A stretch of DNA of 64,000 bases, from contig CANKUU010000015.1 of assembly GCA_947486785.1 (NCBI GenBank), positions 24,040-88,039 of the forward strand, in the 5' to 3' direction. Origin of the DNA: an uncultured Flavobacteriaceae bacterium (GTDB lineage Bacteria > Bacteroidota > Bacteroidia > Flavobacteriales > Flavobacteriaceae). Both the position numbers and the translations under genes were made by a program. Shown here one piece after another: positions 51,956 through 61,803 of this stretch (positions are counted from its first letter, which is position 1; each line of letters opens with the position of its first letter). Under the pieces are notes generated by a model that was not told the origin of the DNA, searched no databases, and saw only the letters and a program-made list of their open reading frames with translations.

Positions 51956-52843
51956 TTATTTTAAAGCAAACTGTACGTTACCTAATAATTTTAAACCATC
52001 ATCATAGATATTTACCATGTAATTTCCTTTTTGAAAATCACCTGCTGGCTTGTTAATATAGTCACAAACATCTAATTTTTGATTTTCATAGTAGAAATTG
52101 GTTGCTTTACTGTAGGTTACAGAAGCTCCGTTATCATTAGTTTTAGAATAGCTTTCGCCCATTATGTTACCTTGAGGGTCTAGAACTTCTAAAAAGAATT
52201 CTCTGTCACCTGCTTGCGCAATAACATTACCTGCTACTGTAAAACAAATTTTGAATTTATCTGTAGATCGAGCTCTACTCGTAGAAACCAATTTTCCGCT
52301 GTTACGTTCTTTTACCGCATCAACATTAAAAGTAGTAATACCTAAGGCAGAACCTTTTTCAACAACATCTGCTAATTGTGTATTTTGTACAACTAATGAG
52401 TCATTAAATACCGTTTGTTTCTCTAATTCAGTATAGGTAGAATCACGTTGCATCGCGATCATCGCATTTGAAGTTTTTAAAGAATCTACTTGTTTTAACA
52501 ATTGCTCACGTTCTGCTTTTAAAACGCTTACTTGTCTTCTATATTTAGATAATGAAGAAATGTCTGCACGCATTGTTTTTACAGAATCGAGGTATTTTGC
52601 AATATTATCTCTTGCAGTTACCAATTCTTCATTGGTAGCGTTGCTCTCTAAAATAGCCTTGTCATATTCAGACTTTAGACTGTTTAAGTCTTCAACTACT
52701 AATGCCTTTTCTTCTGTTAAAATAGCTTCATTCTTTTTCTTTTCTTGATAAAGACTAAAGGTATAAATGATAACAGCTAATAGTACTAAACCTAATAGAC
52801 CTGTTAAAACTTTTAATCCATTGTTGTTTTTTGTTTCAGTCAT
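51956..52843 (-). CDS. Membrane-anchored coiled-coil protein
   Basis: A 295-residue protein with a short cytoplasmic N-terminus, one membrane helix (VLTGLLGLVLLAVIIYTFSLY, about 12-32), and a long coiled coil (about 33-165; heptads such as ILTEEKALVVEDLNSLKSEY). A C-terminal beta domain (about 175-295: KFKICFTVAGNVIAQAGDREFFLEVLDPQG) follows. The coiled coil should project into the periplasm. It is a common flavobacterial protein, sometimes auto-named as a chromosome-partitioning protein; no ATPase motif supports that. Function unknown. Confidence 0.82.
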   Translation of the reverse strand: MTETKNNNGLKVLTGLLGLVLLAVIIYTFSLYQEKKKNEAILTEEKALVVEDLNSLKSEYDKAILESNATNEELVTARDNIAKYLDSVKTMRADISSLSKYRRQVSVLKAEREQLLKQVDSLKTSNAMIAMQRDSTYTELEKQTVFNDSLVVQNTQLADVVEKGSALGITTFNVDAVKERNSGKLVSTSRARSTDKFKICFTVAGNVIAQAGDREFFLEVLDPQGNIMGESYSKTNDNGASVTYSKATNFYYENQKLDVCDYINKPAGDFQKGNYMVNIYDDGLKLLGNVQFALK

Positions 52844-53015
52844 AATTTAAAAATTAGTTCCTTTGATAAAATTTTAAAGTGATTGTTTGTATCGTTGGTA
52901 TATACGGTACTATTTTAGGTTTAGATTTTTCTATTAAAAAAAAGTGCTACAATTAAGCATTATTTTTTGTACAAGACCCTAAACATAACACCCTACAAGG
53001 GTTTTTAATATAATT

Positions 53016-53489
53016 ATGGCTGCAAAAATAATTCCTTTTACCGCTAAATACGCAAGTGCTTTTAAGAACTTAAACATCGCCTGGCTCGAAAAATACTTTT
53101 ATGTTGAACCAAAAGATGAAGAGTTATTAAGTAACTGTGAAAACGCCATACTTGGTATTGGCGGATATATTTTTTTAGCTGAATATCAAAAAAAAATTGT
53201 GGGCTGTTTTTCATTCATCCCCCACAAAAAAGACAATTTTGAATTAGGTAAAATGGCAATAGCCGAACCGTACCAAGGCCTAAAAATAGGGCAGCAACTC
53301 ATTACTTTTGCTCTTAATTTTGCAAAACAACAAAAATGGAAAACAATTACTTTATACTCAAGTACTAAGTTACCTACTGCATTGCATATTTACCGAAAAT
53401 ACGGATTTAAAGAAATACCCCTAGAAAAAGAGCTACCGTATGCTAGAAGTGATGTAAAAATGGAGTTACAGCTGTTATACCCCAGATAA
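53016..53489 (+). CDS. GNAT family N-acetyltransferase
   Basis: A 157-residue acetyl-CoA dependent transferase. Motif A is seen in ELGKMAIAEPYQGLKIGQQLITFALNFAK (the Q..x..G acetyl-CoA loop) and motif B in LYSSTKLPTALHIYRKYGFKEIPLE. The length is typical of single-domain GNATs. The substrate is unknown and the neighbours give no hint. Confidence 0.9.
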   Translation: MAAKIIPFTAKYASAFKNLNIAWLEKYFYVEPKDEELLSNCENAILGIGGYIFLAEYQKKIVGCFSFIPHKKDNFELGKMAIAEPYQGLKIGQQLITFALNFAKQQKWKTITLYSSTKLPTALHIYRKYGFKEIPLEKELPYARSDVKMELQLLYPR

Positions 53490-53888
53490 AGATACGCCTA
53501 CACCAGCCCAACCATTGCAAGCTAAAGCATCTATTATAAAAACTGTTCCTATTTTAGGAATCTGTTTTATTTTTAAAAGCTATTAAAGCCCTACTTTTTT
53601 TAAGTACGCTAAATTACCATACCATTGAGCCATTACGAGAGATATATAAGTAAAAAAAGTAGCCTTATCTTACCGATGGTCACAAAAGGGGACGTCTCCT
53701 AAACCCAAAAATTTAAATTAAGTAGCTGCAAACCTATTTCTTAAGAAATGCACCACGCATAAATTTTTAAATAAACGCTACAAATCATAGATGCTAAAAT
53801 GTGTACACCAGTAGACACGCCTTTAGGGCATTTATTAGCCTTTAAAAAATGTACTACACGCTGATGATGTTATCTTTAGCTTAAAGCA
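53490..53888. other. Intergenic region between convergent genes
   Basis: About 400 bases. Short plus-strand stretches look weakly coding-like (for example KNVLHADDVIFSLKH near the right end) but are interrupted by many stops. No terminator or RNA structure is recognised; possibly the remains of a decayed gene. Confidence 0.4.
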
Positions 53889-55580
53889 TTAACGAATTAA
53901 CTTTTTGTACTTAATTCGCTTTGGTATTAAATCGCCACCCAATCGTTTTTTCTTATTCTCTTCATAATCAGAAAAAGAGCCTTCAAAAAAATAAACTTGA
54001 GAATCACCTTCAAAAGCCAAAATATGGGTGCAAATACGGTCTAAAAACCATCGATCGTGCGATATAACCACAGCACAACCGGCAAAATTTTCTAAACCTT
54101 CTTCTAAAGCTCTTAACGTGTTTACATCTAAATCATTGGTAGGCTCATCTAAAAGCAACACATTACCTTCTTCCTTTAATGTCATTGCTAGATGAAGGCG
54201 ATTTCGTTCTCCCCCAGAAAGCATATTTACTTTTTTGTTTTGTTCGCTACCTGAAAAATTAAATCGACTTAAATATGCTCTAGAATTAACTTGACGCCCA
54301 CCCATCATCACTAGATCTTGCTCATCGCTAAAATTCTGCCAAATGGTTTTTTCAAGATCAATGTTTGAATGACTTTGATCGACGTAAGCGATTTTTGCCG
54401 TATCACCTACTTCAAAAGCACCTTTATCTGGTGTTTCTTCGCCCATTATCATTCGAAAAATAGTGGTTTTACCAGCTCCGTTGGGTCCAATAACGCCAAC
54501 AATACCTGCTTGTGGAAGCGTAAAATTTAGATTTTCGTACAATAGTTTATCATCATAAGCCTTGCTTACTCCTTTACATTCTATCACTTTTGTTCCTAAA
54601 CGAGGCCCATTCGGAATATAAATTTCTAACTTCTCATCAAGCTGCTTTTGATCTTGACTCATGAGCTTATCATAATTCTTTAATCTTGCTTTTTGCTTGG
54701 TTTGCCTGCCTTTGGCACCTTGCCGTACCCATTCGAGCTCACGTTCTAAAGTTTTTTGCCTTTTTGATGCCGTTTTGCTTTCGTCGGCCATTCGTTTAGA
54801 CTTTTGATCTAACCAGCTTGAATAATTTCCTTTCCAAGGAATGCCTTCACCCCGATCTAACTCTAATATCCAACCAGCAACATTATCTAAGAAATACCTA
54901 TCATGAGTTACCGCAATTACGGTACCTTTATACTGTGCAAGATGGTGCTCTAACCAATGAACCGACTCGGCATCTAAATGGTTTGTTGGCTCATCTAATA
55001 ATAATATTTCGGGTTCTTGAAGCAGTAACCTACACAGCGCAACCCTTCTTCTTTCTCCTCCGGATAACACTCCTACTTTTTTATCTGAATCAGGCGTGCG
55101 CAGGGCGTCCATCGCTATTTCTAACTTGGTATCTAGCTCCCAAGCATTTGATGCATCAATTTTATCTTGTAAAACTGCTTGCTTATCCATCAATTTTTGC
55201 ATCTTATCCGCATCTTCATAAACTTCTGGCAAACCAAACATGTCGTTGATCTTATTGTACTCGTCTAAAATTGCTACCGTTTCTGCAACCCCCTCTTTTA
55301 CAATTTCTAAAACTGTTTTCTCAGGGTCTAATTGGGGTTCTTGTTCTAAATACCCCACGTTATAGCCCGGAGAAAAAACAACATCACCTTGAAAATTTTT
55401 ATCTACGCCCGCTATAATTTTTAATAAAGTAGATTTACCAGAGCCATTAAGACCTAGAATACCAATTTTAGCTCCATAAAAGAAGCTTAAGTAGATATTT
55501 TTAAGAACAGGAGTATTTGCCGTTTTAAAAGTCTTGGTGACACCAGACATTGAAAAAATGACTTTTTTATCGTCGCTCAT
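53889..55580 (-). CDS. ettA: Energy-dependent translational throttle protein EttA (ABC-F)
   Basis: A 563-residue ribosome-associated ATPase that gates the first elongation steps according to energy state. Two ABC modules: Walker A GLNGSGKST and GPNGAGKTT; signatures LSGGERRR and LSGGERNR; Walker B ILLLDEPTNHLD and VLLLDEPTNDLD. Between them is the Arg/Lys-rich linker typical of ABC-F (LERELEWVRQGAKGRQTKQK). No membrane domain is present. The length agrees with EttA (about 555-565). Confidence 0.96.
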   Translation of the reverse strand: MSDDKKVIFSMSGVTKTFKTANTPVLKNIYLSFFYGAKIGILGLNGSGKSTLLKIIAGVDKNFQGDVVFSPGYNVGYLEQEPQLDPEKTVLEIVKEGVAETVAILDEYNKINDMFGLPEVYEDADKMQKLMDKQAVLQDKIDASNAWELDTKLEIAMDALRTPDSDKKVGVLSGGERRRVALCRLLLQEPEILLLDEPTNHLDAESVHWLEHHLAQYKGTVIAVTHDRYFLDNVAGWILELDRGEGIPWKGNYSSWLDQKSKRMADESKTASKRQKTLERELEWVRQGAKGRQTKQKARLKNYDKLMSQDQKQLDEKLEIYIPNGPRLGTKVIECKGVSKAYDDKLLYENLNFTLPQAGIVGVIGPNGAGKTTIFRMIMGEETPDKGAFEVGDTAKIAYVDQSHSNIDLEKTIWQNFSDEQDLVMMGGRQVNSRAYLSRFNFSGSEQNKKVNMLSGGERNRLHLAMTLKEEGNVLLLDEPTNDLDVNTLRALEEGLENFAGCAVVISHDRWFLDRICTHILAFEGDSQVYFFEGSFSDYEENKKKRLGGDLIPKRIKYKKLIR

Positions 55581-55674
55581 GAAAGTATTAAATTAGTATA
55601 ATGTTAGAAATTACGGTATTCTAAAAAAATTAAAAACACCGTTCTTTTGATATGCAAAGTATAAAAATGAAGGC

Positions 55675-55857
55675 TTATACCCTGCCCTTTAGCGCATTAA
55701 AAACCCAAGCAATCGCAAAAAAACCTACTCCAACGGAGGCAAAACCCCATCCTGCAACATCATTATATCTAAAAGCACCCAAGGCAATAAGCCCAAGTCC
55801 TACAATAATCATAATTGATGTGGCCCAAGCAAGTATCGTATTTTTATTCATACCCAT
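55675..55857 (-). CDS. CAL67264-type small membrane protein
   Basis: A 60-residue protein with two hydrophobic helices (ILAWATSIMIIVGLGLIALG and WGFASVGVGFFAIAWVFNAL) joined by AFRYNDVAG. The sequence matches what I recall as the CAL67264 family, which is highly conserved in Flavobacteriaceae. The function is unknown. It lies about 95 bases upstream of ettA on the same strand, so the two may share a transcript. Confidence 0.85.
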   Translation of the reverse strand: MGMNKNTILAWATSIMIIVGLGLIALGAFRYNDVAGWGFASVGVGFFAIAWVFNALKGRV

Positions 55858-55944
55858 AATCTAAAATTTAACGTAGTTACAGCCAATTTGTGCTAGCTTC
55901 AAATATCGTAAAAAATCAAGGAACTTTTAAGTTGAACGAACAAT

Positions 55945-56925
55945 TTATGTTTCAAAAGGAAAAACAACACCCGATTGTAGTCTTACTTCATCTAATAAGC
56001 TAATTAAATCTAGACTATTTTGATGGCTCCATAACTCACTTTGCAACTTGTTATTTTTTAAACAACGATGCACTTCTTCTATTTCATGTGCATACCCTTT
56101 ACCCATTGTAGGCACCTTTATTTGCTCGCGATCTTCTTTAACAACAGAAAAGCCTTTTGTTTCATGCCATCTTGGATCTATAAAAATAGCCCCTTTAGTG
56201 CCTTGAATTTCGGCCTTCATTTCAGAATTAGAAGTTAAACCGCTATACAGAACAGCTTGGGCATTTTTGTAATTAAAAATCATTGAAGTTTGAATTTCTG
56301 CCCCAGCATAATGAAAATTAGAAACTGCTTTAATAGTTAAGGGCTTTCCTAAGATGAGATACGCTAAAAATATAGGATAAATACCAATATCTAGTATAGA
56401 ACCGCCTGCTAAGTTGGTGTTTAAAATTCTGCTATCAACCGATCTATCTAATCCATAAAACGCAAAATCTGCCTTTAAATATGCTATTTCACCTATGTGA
56501 TCTTCTAAAATTAGTTGTTTAATTTTTTTTATTGAAGGATTGAACCTAGTCCAAAGTGCCTCCATCAGAAATACGTTGTTTTCTTTTGAAGCGGCAACCA
56601 TTTGTTCTACCTCTAAAAGGTTAATTCCTAATGGTTTTTCGCAGAGTACATGTTTGCCCGCTTGCATGGCTTGTATAGCCCACCTCATGTGCGAATTATG
56701 TGGAGTCGCAATATAAATTACATCAATATCTTTGCACTTAAAAAGTTCCTCATAGCTACCAAAAGCATAGGACGCATGGTACGTTTTAGCAAAAATTTGA
56801 GCTCGTTCTAAATCTCGCGAAGCTACTGCCACAAGACGACCAACAGCAATCAATTGCAAATCACGCGCAAAACTATGAGCTATTTTACCCGGCCCTAAAA
56901 TACCCCATCTAATTACATCTTTCAT
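55945..56925 (-). CDS. Gfo/Idh/MocA family oxidoreductase
   Basis: A 326-residue NAD(P)-dependent dehydrogenase of the sugar/inositol type. The N-terminal Rossmann domain has WGILGPGKIAHSFARDL and VIYIATPHNSHMRWA. The family motif is CEKPLGINLLEVE, with the catalytic Lys; the C-terminal substrate domain contains GGSILDIGIYPIFLA with the Asp and following residues of the active site. The substrate is unknown. It resembles the dihydrodiol/xylose dehydrogenase branch. Confidence 0.92.
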   Translation of the reverse strand: MKDVIRWGILGPGKIAHSFARDLQLIAVGRLVAVASRDLERAQIFAKTYHASYAFGSYEELFKCKDIDVIYIATPHNSHMRWAIQAMQAGKHVLCEKPLGINLLEVEQMVAASKENNVFLMEALWTRFNPSIKKIKQLILEDHIGEIAYLKADFAFYGLDRSVDSRILNTNLAGGSILDIGIYPIFLAYLILGKPLTIKAVSNFHYAGAEIQTSMIFNYKNAQAVLYSGLTSNSEMKAEIQGTKGAIFIDPRWHETKGFSVVKEDREQIKVPTMGKGYAHEIEEVHRCLKNNKLQSELWSHQNSLDLISLLDEVRLQSGVVFPFET

Positions 56926-57286
56926 ATCAACACATTTATTAAAAAATTCGCTGCATGCACATAAAATTAAATACCAGCTTCATAAATATAAAATAATAGT
57001 CGCTTAAACCCCTTTTTAAGATAACATAAATTTGGTAAAAGTTCTTAAACTAAAGAGGTTCCTTAACTTTGTACTATTCTAATTATCGCCCTATTTTTTT
57101 TAAAACTTTGTGCGCGTTGTTTAAGACAATGTAAGTTTTTGTTACCAAAATAACACTACTTCTGCTACAATTAACGCCTGCTTATAGTATATTACGGTAG
57201 AACCTTTGTTAGTTTTAAGTAGCTTTTAACCATAATTAAAAAAGTGGTAGTTATCTTTGTGAAACAATTCAAATGAATTAGTAGTT
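56926..57286. other. Divergent promoter region
   Basis: About 360 bases between divergent genes with no reading frame of note. TATCTTTG at 57252-57259 fits the Bacteroidetes -7 box for the carboxylase gene that starts at 57287; the -33 element is unclear. Confidence 0.5.
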
Positions 57287-58915
57287 ATGGACCTTAAATT
57301 CAACAAAAACGAAGATCACAACAAAATGTTAGTTTCTGAACTTAAAAAGAGACTGGCAAAAGTGAAACTTGGCGGAGGAAAACAGCGTATTGCGAAACAA
57401 CATGAAAAGGGAAAGATGACGGCTAGAGAGCGTATTGCCTATCTTCTTGATGATGATGTAAAAAGCATTGAAATTGGTGCTCTTGTTGGTGAAGGAATGT
57501 ACGAGGAGCATGGTGGATGCCCTTCTGGTGGTGTAGTTGTTAAAATTGGTCATATTAAAGGCAAACAGTGTATTGTAGTTGCAAATGACGCTACGGTTAA
57601 AGCTGGAGCATGGTTTCCTATTACCGCAAAAAAAAATTTAAGAGCACAAGAACTTTCTATAGAGAATAAACTGCCTATTATTTACCTAGTTGATAGTGCT
57701 GGGGTGTACTTACCTATGCAAGATGAGATATTTCCGGACAAAGAGCATTTTGGTCGTATTTTTAGAAATAACGCTGTAATGAGCAGTATGGGAATAACTC
57801 AAATATCTGCCGTTATGGGTAGTTGTGTTGCAGGTGGTGCTTACTTACCTATAATGAGTGACGAGGCTTTAATTGTTGATAAAACAGGGAGTATTTTCTT
57901 AGCTGGAAGCTATTTAGTAAAAGCAGCGATTGGTGAAGCAATTGATAATGAAACTTTAGGTGGGGCAAGTACGCATTGTGAAATAAGTGGCGTTACCGAT
58001 TATAAAGCAAAAGACGATAAAGCAGCTCTAGACACTATAAAAAACATAGTTGCTAAAATTGGTGATTTTGATACTGCAGGTTATAACCGTATAAAGGCTG
58101 AGAAACCAAAATTAGATGTTGCTGAGGTATATGGGGTGTTACCAAAATTGCGTCATGAGCAATATGATATGTTAGAAATTATTCACCGTATGGTAGATAA
58201 TTCAGATTTTGAGCAGTATAAAGAAGGCTATGGCAAAACTATTATTACCGGCTATGCTCGTATTGATGGTTGGGCTGTTGGTATCGTTGCTAATCAACGT
58301 AAAGTAGTTAAAAATGCAAAAGGTGAAATGCAGTTTGGCGGCGTAATTTATTCAGATTCTGCGGATAAGGCGACGCGTTTTATTGCCAATTGCAATCAAA
58401 AGAAAATTCCACTGGTTTTTTTACAAGATGTTACTGGTTTTATGGTAGGTAGCAAAAGTGAACATGGCGGTATTATTAAAGATGGCGCTAAAATGGTAAA
58501 TGCAGTAAGCAATTCTGTTGTTCCTAAATTTACCGTTATTATTGGCAATAGCTATGGGGCAGGTAATTATGCGATGTGTGGTAAAGCCTATGACCCAAGA
58601 TTAATAGTTGCGTGGCCTAGTGCCGAACTTGCGGTAATGAGCGGCAATTCTGCGGCCAAAGTATTATTGCAAATTGAAACTGCCGCCTTAAAAAAGAAAG
58701 GCGAAACAATTACTAAAGAAAAAGAAACTGAACTTTTTAACAAAATAAAAGACCGTTACGACGCTCAAGTTTCTCCGTACTTTGCGGCCTCTAGATTATG
58801 GACTGACGCTATTATAGAACCTACAGATACTAGAAAATGGATTTCTATGGGCATTGAAGCCGCCAACCATGCGCCTATTGAGAAGGCATTTAATTTGGGC
58901 ATTCTACAAGTGTAA
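57287..58915 (+). CDS. Acyl-CoA carboxylase beta (carboxyltransferase) subunit
   Basis: A 542-residue biotin-dependent carboxyltransferase, closest in pattern to the methylcrotonyl-CoA carboxylase beta type. Landmarks are KGKMTARERIAYLLDD, EHGGCPSGGVVVKIG, an oxyanion-forming IYLVDSAGVYLPMQDE, SCVAGGAYLPIMSDEAL, and the second glycine-rich loop GNSYGAGNYAMCGKAYDP. It transfers carboxyl from biotin to an acyl-CoA, probably in leucine or propionate metabolism. The biotin carboxylase/carrier subunit is not next to it, so substrate assignment stays open. Confidence 0.93.
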   Translation: MDLKFNKNEDHNKMLVSELKKRLAKVKLGGGKQRIAKQHEKGKMTARERIAYLLDDDVKSIEIGALVGEGMYEEHGGCPSGGVVVKIGHIKGKQCIVVANDATVKAGAWFPITAKKNLRAQELSIENKLPIIYLVDSAGVYLPMQDEIFPDKEHFGRIFRNNAVMSSMGITQISAVMGSCVAGGAYLPIMSDEALIVDKTGSIFLAGSYLVKAAIGEAIDNETLGGASTHCEISGVTDYKAKDDKAALDTIKNIVAKIGDFDTAGYNRIKAEKPKLDVAEVYGVLPKLRHEQYDMLEIIHRMVDNSDFEQYKEGYGKTIITGYARIDGWAVGIVANQRKVVKNAKGEMQFGGVIYSDSADKATRFIANCNQKKIPLVFLQDVTGFMVGSKSEHGGIIKDGAKMVNAVSNSVVPKFTVIIGNSYGAGNYAMCGKAYDPRLIVAWPSAELAVMSGNSAAKVLLQIETAALKKKGETITKEKETELFNKIKDRYDAQVSPYFAASRLWTDAIIEPTDTRKWISMGIEAANHAPIEKAFNLGILQV

Positions 58916-59193
58916 TACCCTAAGCGCTTTAACTATAAACTTTTTACAAAAAAATATAGTGCTAGTTTAGCATGTAAAATTATATTTAAAAACTAAGCCT
59001 GTTTCGTTTAAATACCAATAAAATTGAGCCGGCAAAAAGCTTGTTACGCTTTGCCTTTAAAACCAAAAGATTAGGGTACACTAGTTTAAGGTGAACAAAT
59101 TTAAGACATGTAATATGTGCTAATTTTATGGTACGTGAGTTAATTTTTTTATTCTGATTTAATTCATCTATACATAGTAGGTGGTAGATCAAT

Positions 59194-60540
59194 TTAATTT
59201 CCCTGATTCGCTTTTACCCTCGGAATTAATAGCAACTCGGTTTGTCTTCCGTTTACGTATCTAAAGCCATCTTCGCCATAAAAACCAGCCTCTTCAAGCA
59301 TAATACGAATATCTCTTTTCCATTCTGGAACCGTAATCGTTGTGTTTAATTCTATGGCATAAACCGTGTTTGGGTTTAAGCGATAGTTTTCGCCATCATC
59401 TCGGAATACACCCCCTTGAGCATCCCACATACCAATGGTTGTACCTGCAGAATGACCATAAAAACCTAAAGGATGTGTGTAAATTGCGGGGCGTAAACCA
59501 GCTTCTTTTGATGCTTTTAGCGACGCCGCTAAAATTTCATTTCCTGTTCTACCCTTCACCATATTTTTGGTTAAGTAATCTTGCACGCTATTTCCATCCT
59601 TTAAGCCGTCCACTAAAAATTTGGGTGCTTCTTTCTCTTCTGGAAGCAATACGTAGGCGAGCTCTTGACAGTCTGTATTTAATCGCAAATAAGTAATACC
59701 AAAATCACAATGCAACAAATCACCAGGCAATATCACTTGGTCTTCAGGGCTGCCTGAAAAAGAGTATAAATGACTTACTAAGCCTTCATTACTGCGTTGC
59801 ACATCAACGGTAGGGTGAAACCAAGTTTCTAAGCCTAAATCGGTTACCTTTTGCCGCATCCACCAAACTACATCGCCCGTAGTAGTTATACCTGGGGTGA
59901 TTACTTTTTCGGAAAACCCTTCTGCGATAATATCATGCGTAATATCAACCAATTGGTTATATATAACCATCTCACGATCGGTTCTGGTTTCAATCCAACG
60001 TACCGCGAGATCTTGAGCTGAAACTACTTTTTTATGCAATTTTTGCGGTAAATTTTTCATAAACTCATCATAGTCGGTCTTATCTAAACCATCGGCTATA
60101 TTGTGGTCTAATGAAAAATTTAGACCAATTTTATTCGGATTGCGTTCTGCTATTAATTGCATTAAGCGTTTCCATTGGTTGGGCTCTTTTTCTTTATCCC
60201 AAGCAGATTTTATATTCTTACCTACATCATATCGGGCAACCGCTAGTTTTTCAATAGTACCTTTTACCTTATTTCTATAGAATAAAAGTATTGTTCTTCG
60301 TCTTGCATTTAACCATGTCGCTGGTAACATGGTTCTTAAAACCGGATCTTCATTATATTCTCGTGAAATAACTACCCACATATCAATATCGGCGGCATCC
60401 ATCAAGCCTGGTAATAAATTATTAAAGCGGTCTGCCAATACTTCGTCAACAACTCTTGCACGGTCAACTTCATTCAATATCTGTTGTGATTGAAGCGATA
60501 CAGAAATAAAATATACTAGCACCAATAAAATTGCTCTCAT
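59194..60540 (-). CDS. Exported M24 family metallopeptidase (Xaa-Pro aminopeptidase-like)
   Basis: A 448-residue exported protein (signal peptide MRAILLVLVYFISVSLQSQ). The N-terminal creatinase-like domain (about 40-190) includes MDAADIDMWVVISREYNEDP. The C-terminal 'pita-bread' domain has LLHCDFGITYLRLNTDCQELAYVL (metal-binding Asp residues), THPLGFYGHSAGTTIGMWDAQGG (His) and Glu residues in YAIELNTTI and LEEAGFYGEDG. The metal ligands differ in spacing from classical aminopeptidase P, so activity is not certain. Confidence 0.9.
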   Translation of the reverse strand: MRAILLVLVYFISVSLQSQQILNEVDRARVVDEVLADRFNNLLPGLMDAADIDMWVVISREYNEDPVLRTMLPATWLNARRRTILLFYRNKVKGTIEKLAVARYDVGKNIKSAWDKEKEPNQWKRLMQLIAERNPNKIGLNFSLDHNIADGLDKTDYDEFMKNLPQKLHKKVVSAQDLAVRWIETRTDREMVIYNQLVDITHDIIAEGFSEKVITPGITTTGDVVWWMRQKVTDLGLETWFHPTVDVQRSNEGLVSHLYSFSGSPEDQVILPGDLLHCDFGITYLRLNTDCQELAYVLLPEEKEAPKFLVDGLKDGNSVQDYLTKNMVKGRTGNEILAASLKASKEAGLRPAIYTHPLGFYGHSAGTTIGMWDAQGGVFRDDGENYRLNPNTVYAIELNTTITVPEWKRDIRIMLEEAGFYGEDGFRYVNGRQTELLLIPRVKANQGN

Positions 60541-60726
60541 AAAAATTATTTTAGTTGCTTAAAAATACAAAATAAAAATACAGCTAAAAACCATTGCTCT
60601 ATTTTAGATTATTGTAAATTTCTAAGCAATTTGTTTTAATGATTATCAACTAAAGAAGAACCACTTTAGCGTGTTTATTTTATAAAAACTTTAAATAATG
60701 GGTGATCGCTATTTAAAAACTACGAG

Positions 60727-61803
60727 CTACACTAATTTTAAAGTATTAATTCGGTCGATTTTACCAGTACGTGTAGTGCTAAATTTAGGTAAAACATACA
60801 CCTCTTTAGGAATCTCAAAACGCTCTAAAGAAGCTATATCGTTAACTTGGTTTAGGAACACATCTGAATCTGCGGTACTTTCTACAACAAGTATTAATTT
60901 TTGTCCTAATACCTCATCTTTAAGGCCTGTGACAAAAAAAGGATAAGGTATAAAAGGGGCTAGCTTTGCCTCTATTTGTTCTGGATGTAGTTTTACACCT
61001 CCAGAATTAATTACATTATCAAAACGTCCAAGCAAGTTAAATTCTGTTTCTGAAAAAAGTTTAACGATATCATTTGTAATTATAGGATGTTCTGAAACCT
61101 TTGGAGCACAAATAACCAAACAATCTCGTTCATCGCTTGAAAAAATGACGCCTGAGATTGCCCTAAAACTGTCATTAGTAGCGCTATCATTTCTATGATT
61201 TACCTTTTTTACAGCTATGTGAGTTATGGTCTCTGTCATACCATAAGTTTCGTATACTTTGGTTCTCTTTTGCTGAACACTATTTTTTAGTGGAGTAGTA
61301 AGTGCGGCTCCGCCGATAATTAAGGTTTTAATTTGTTCAACTTGTGGTAAACTGCTTTGTAGTTGTAGCGGCACCATTGCACAAAAATCGTAGGTTTTTT
61401 TGGTGTTTTCTAACGGATTTGAGGACGGCACTACATAATCTAAACACCAACCTAAAACGAGTGCTCTTACCAGCATCATCTTACCTGCTATATATTCTAT
61501 GGGTAGGCATAAGAGTGCCGAATCTCCAGCTTTAATCTTAAAAAAATCGCCCGTAGCACAGGCAGAATTAAACATGTGTCGTTTTTGAAGTACGATAGAT
61601 TTTGGAGTTCCAGTTGAACCAGATGTATAAAGTGCTATCGTAGGCTTATCGTTTAGCCATTCTAATAAAAATTTACCCATATTTTGCTCAAAGGTCTCCC
61701 CTTTTTGCAAAAAATTATAGGCTAAAAGCTTTATCTCGGTTTCGGAATACGAAATTCCGTTTAATTGAAATTTAGGATGAATTTTAGTAATGTCATTGCG
61801 CAT
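60727..61803 (-). CDS. menE: o-Succinylbenzoate-CoA ligase (AMP-binding enzyme)
   Basis: A 358-residue short acyl-CoA synthetase. The AMP-binding P-loop is YTSGSTGTPKS; the adenine-site motif is YETYGMTETITH; the hinge is LLGRFDNVINSGGVKLHPEQ; and the catalytic C-terminal Lys lies in TRTGKIDR. It is shorter than E. coli MenE (about 450), as is usual in Bacteroidota. The adjoining menC supports an OSB-CoA role in menaquinone synthesis. ATG 61803 (MRNDITKI) overlaps the end of the upstream protease gene by 11 bases, indicating coupled translation. Confidence 0.88.
   Translation of the reverse strand: MRNDITKIHPKFQLNGISYSETEIKLLAYNFLQKGETFEQNMGKFLLEWLNDKPTIALYTSGSTGTPKSIVLQKRHMFNSACATGDFFKIKAGDSALLCLPIEYIAGKMMLVRALVLGWCLDYVVPSSNPLENTKKTYDFCAMVPLQLQSSLPQVEQIKTLIIGGAALTTPLKNSVQQKRTKVYETYGMTETITHIAVKKVNHRNDSATNDSFRAISGVIFSSDERDCLVICAPKVSEHPIITNDIVKLFSETEFNLLGRFDNVINSGGVKLHPEQIEAKLAPFIPYPFFVTGLKDEVLGQKLILVVESTADSDVFLNQVNDIASLERFEIPKEVYVLPKFSTTRTGKIDRINTLKLV

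Noticed and set aside
53490..53888. Possible small gene or decayed element between the GNAT gene and ettA
   Set aside because: All frames have frequent stops and the short coding-like stretches match nothing I recognise.
54818..55249. 143-codon frame on the plus strand inside ettA
   Set aside because: It is fully antisense to well-conserved ABC-F motifs and its translation looks like no protein.
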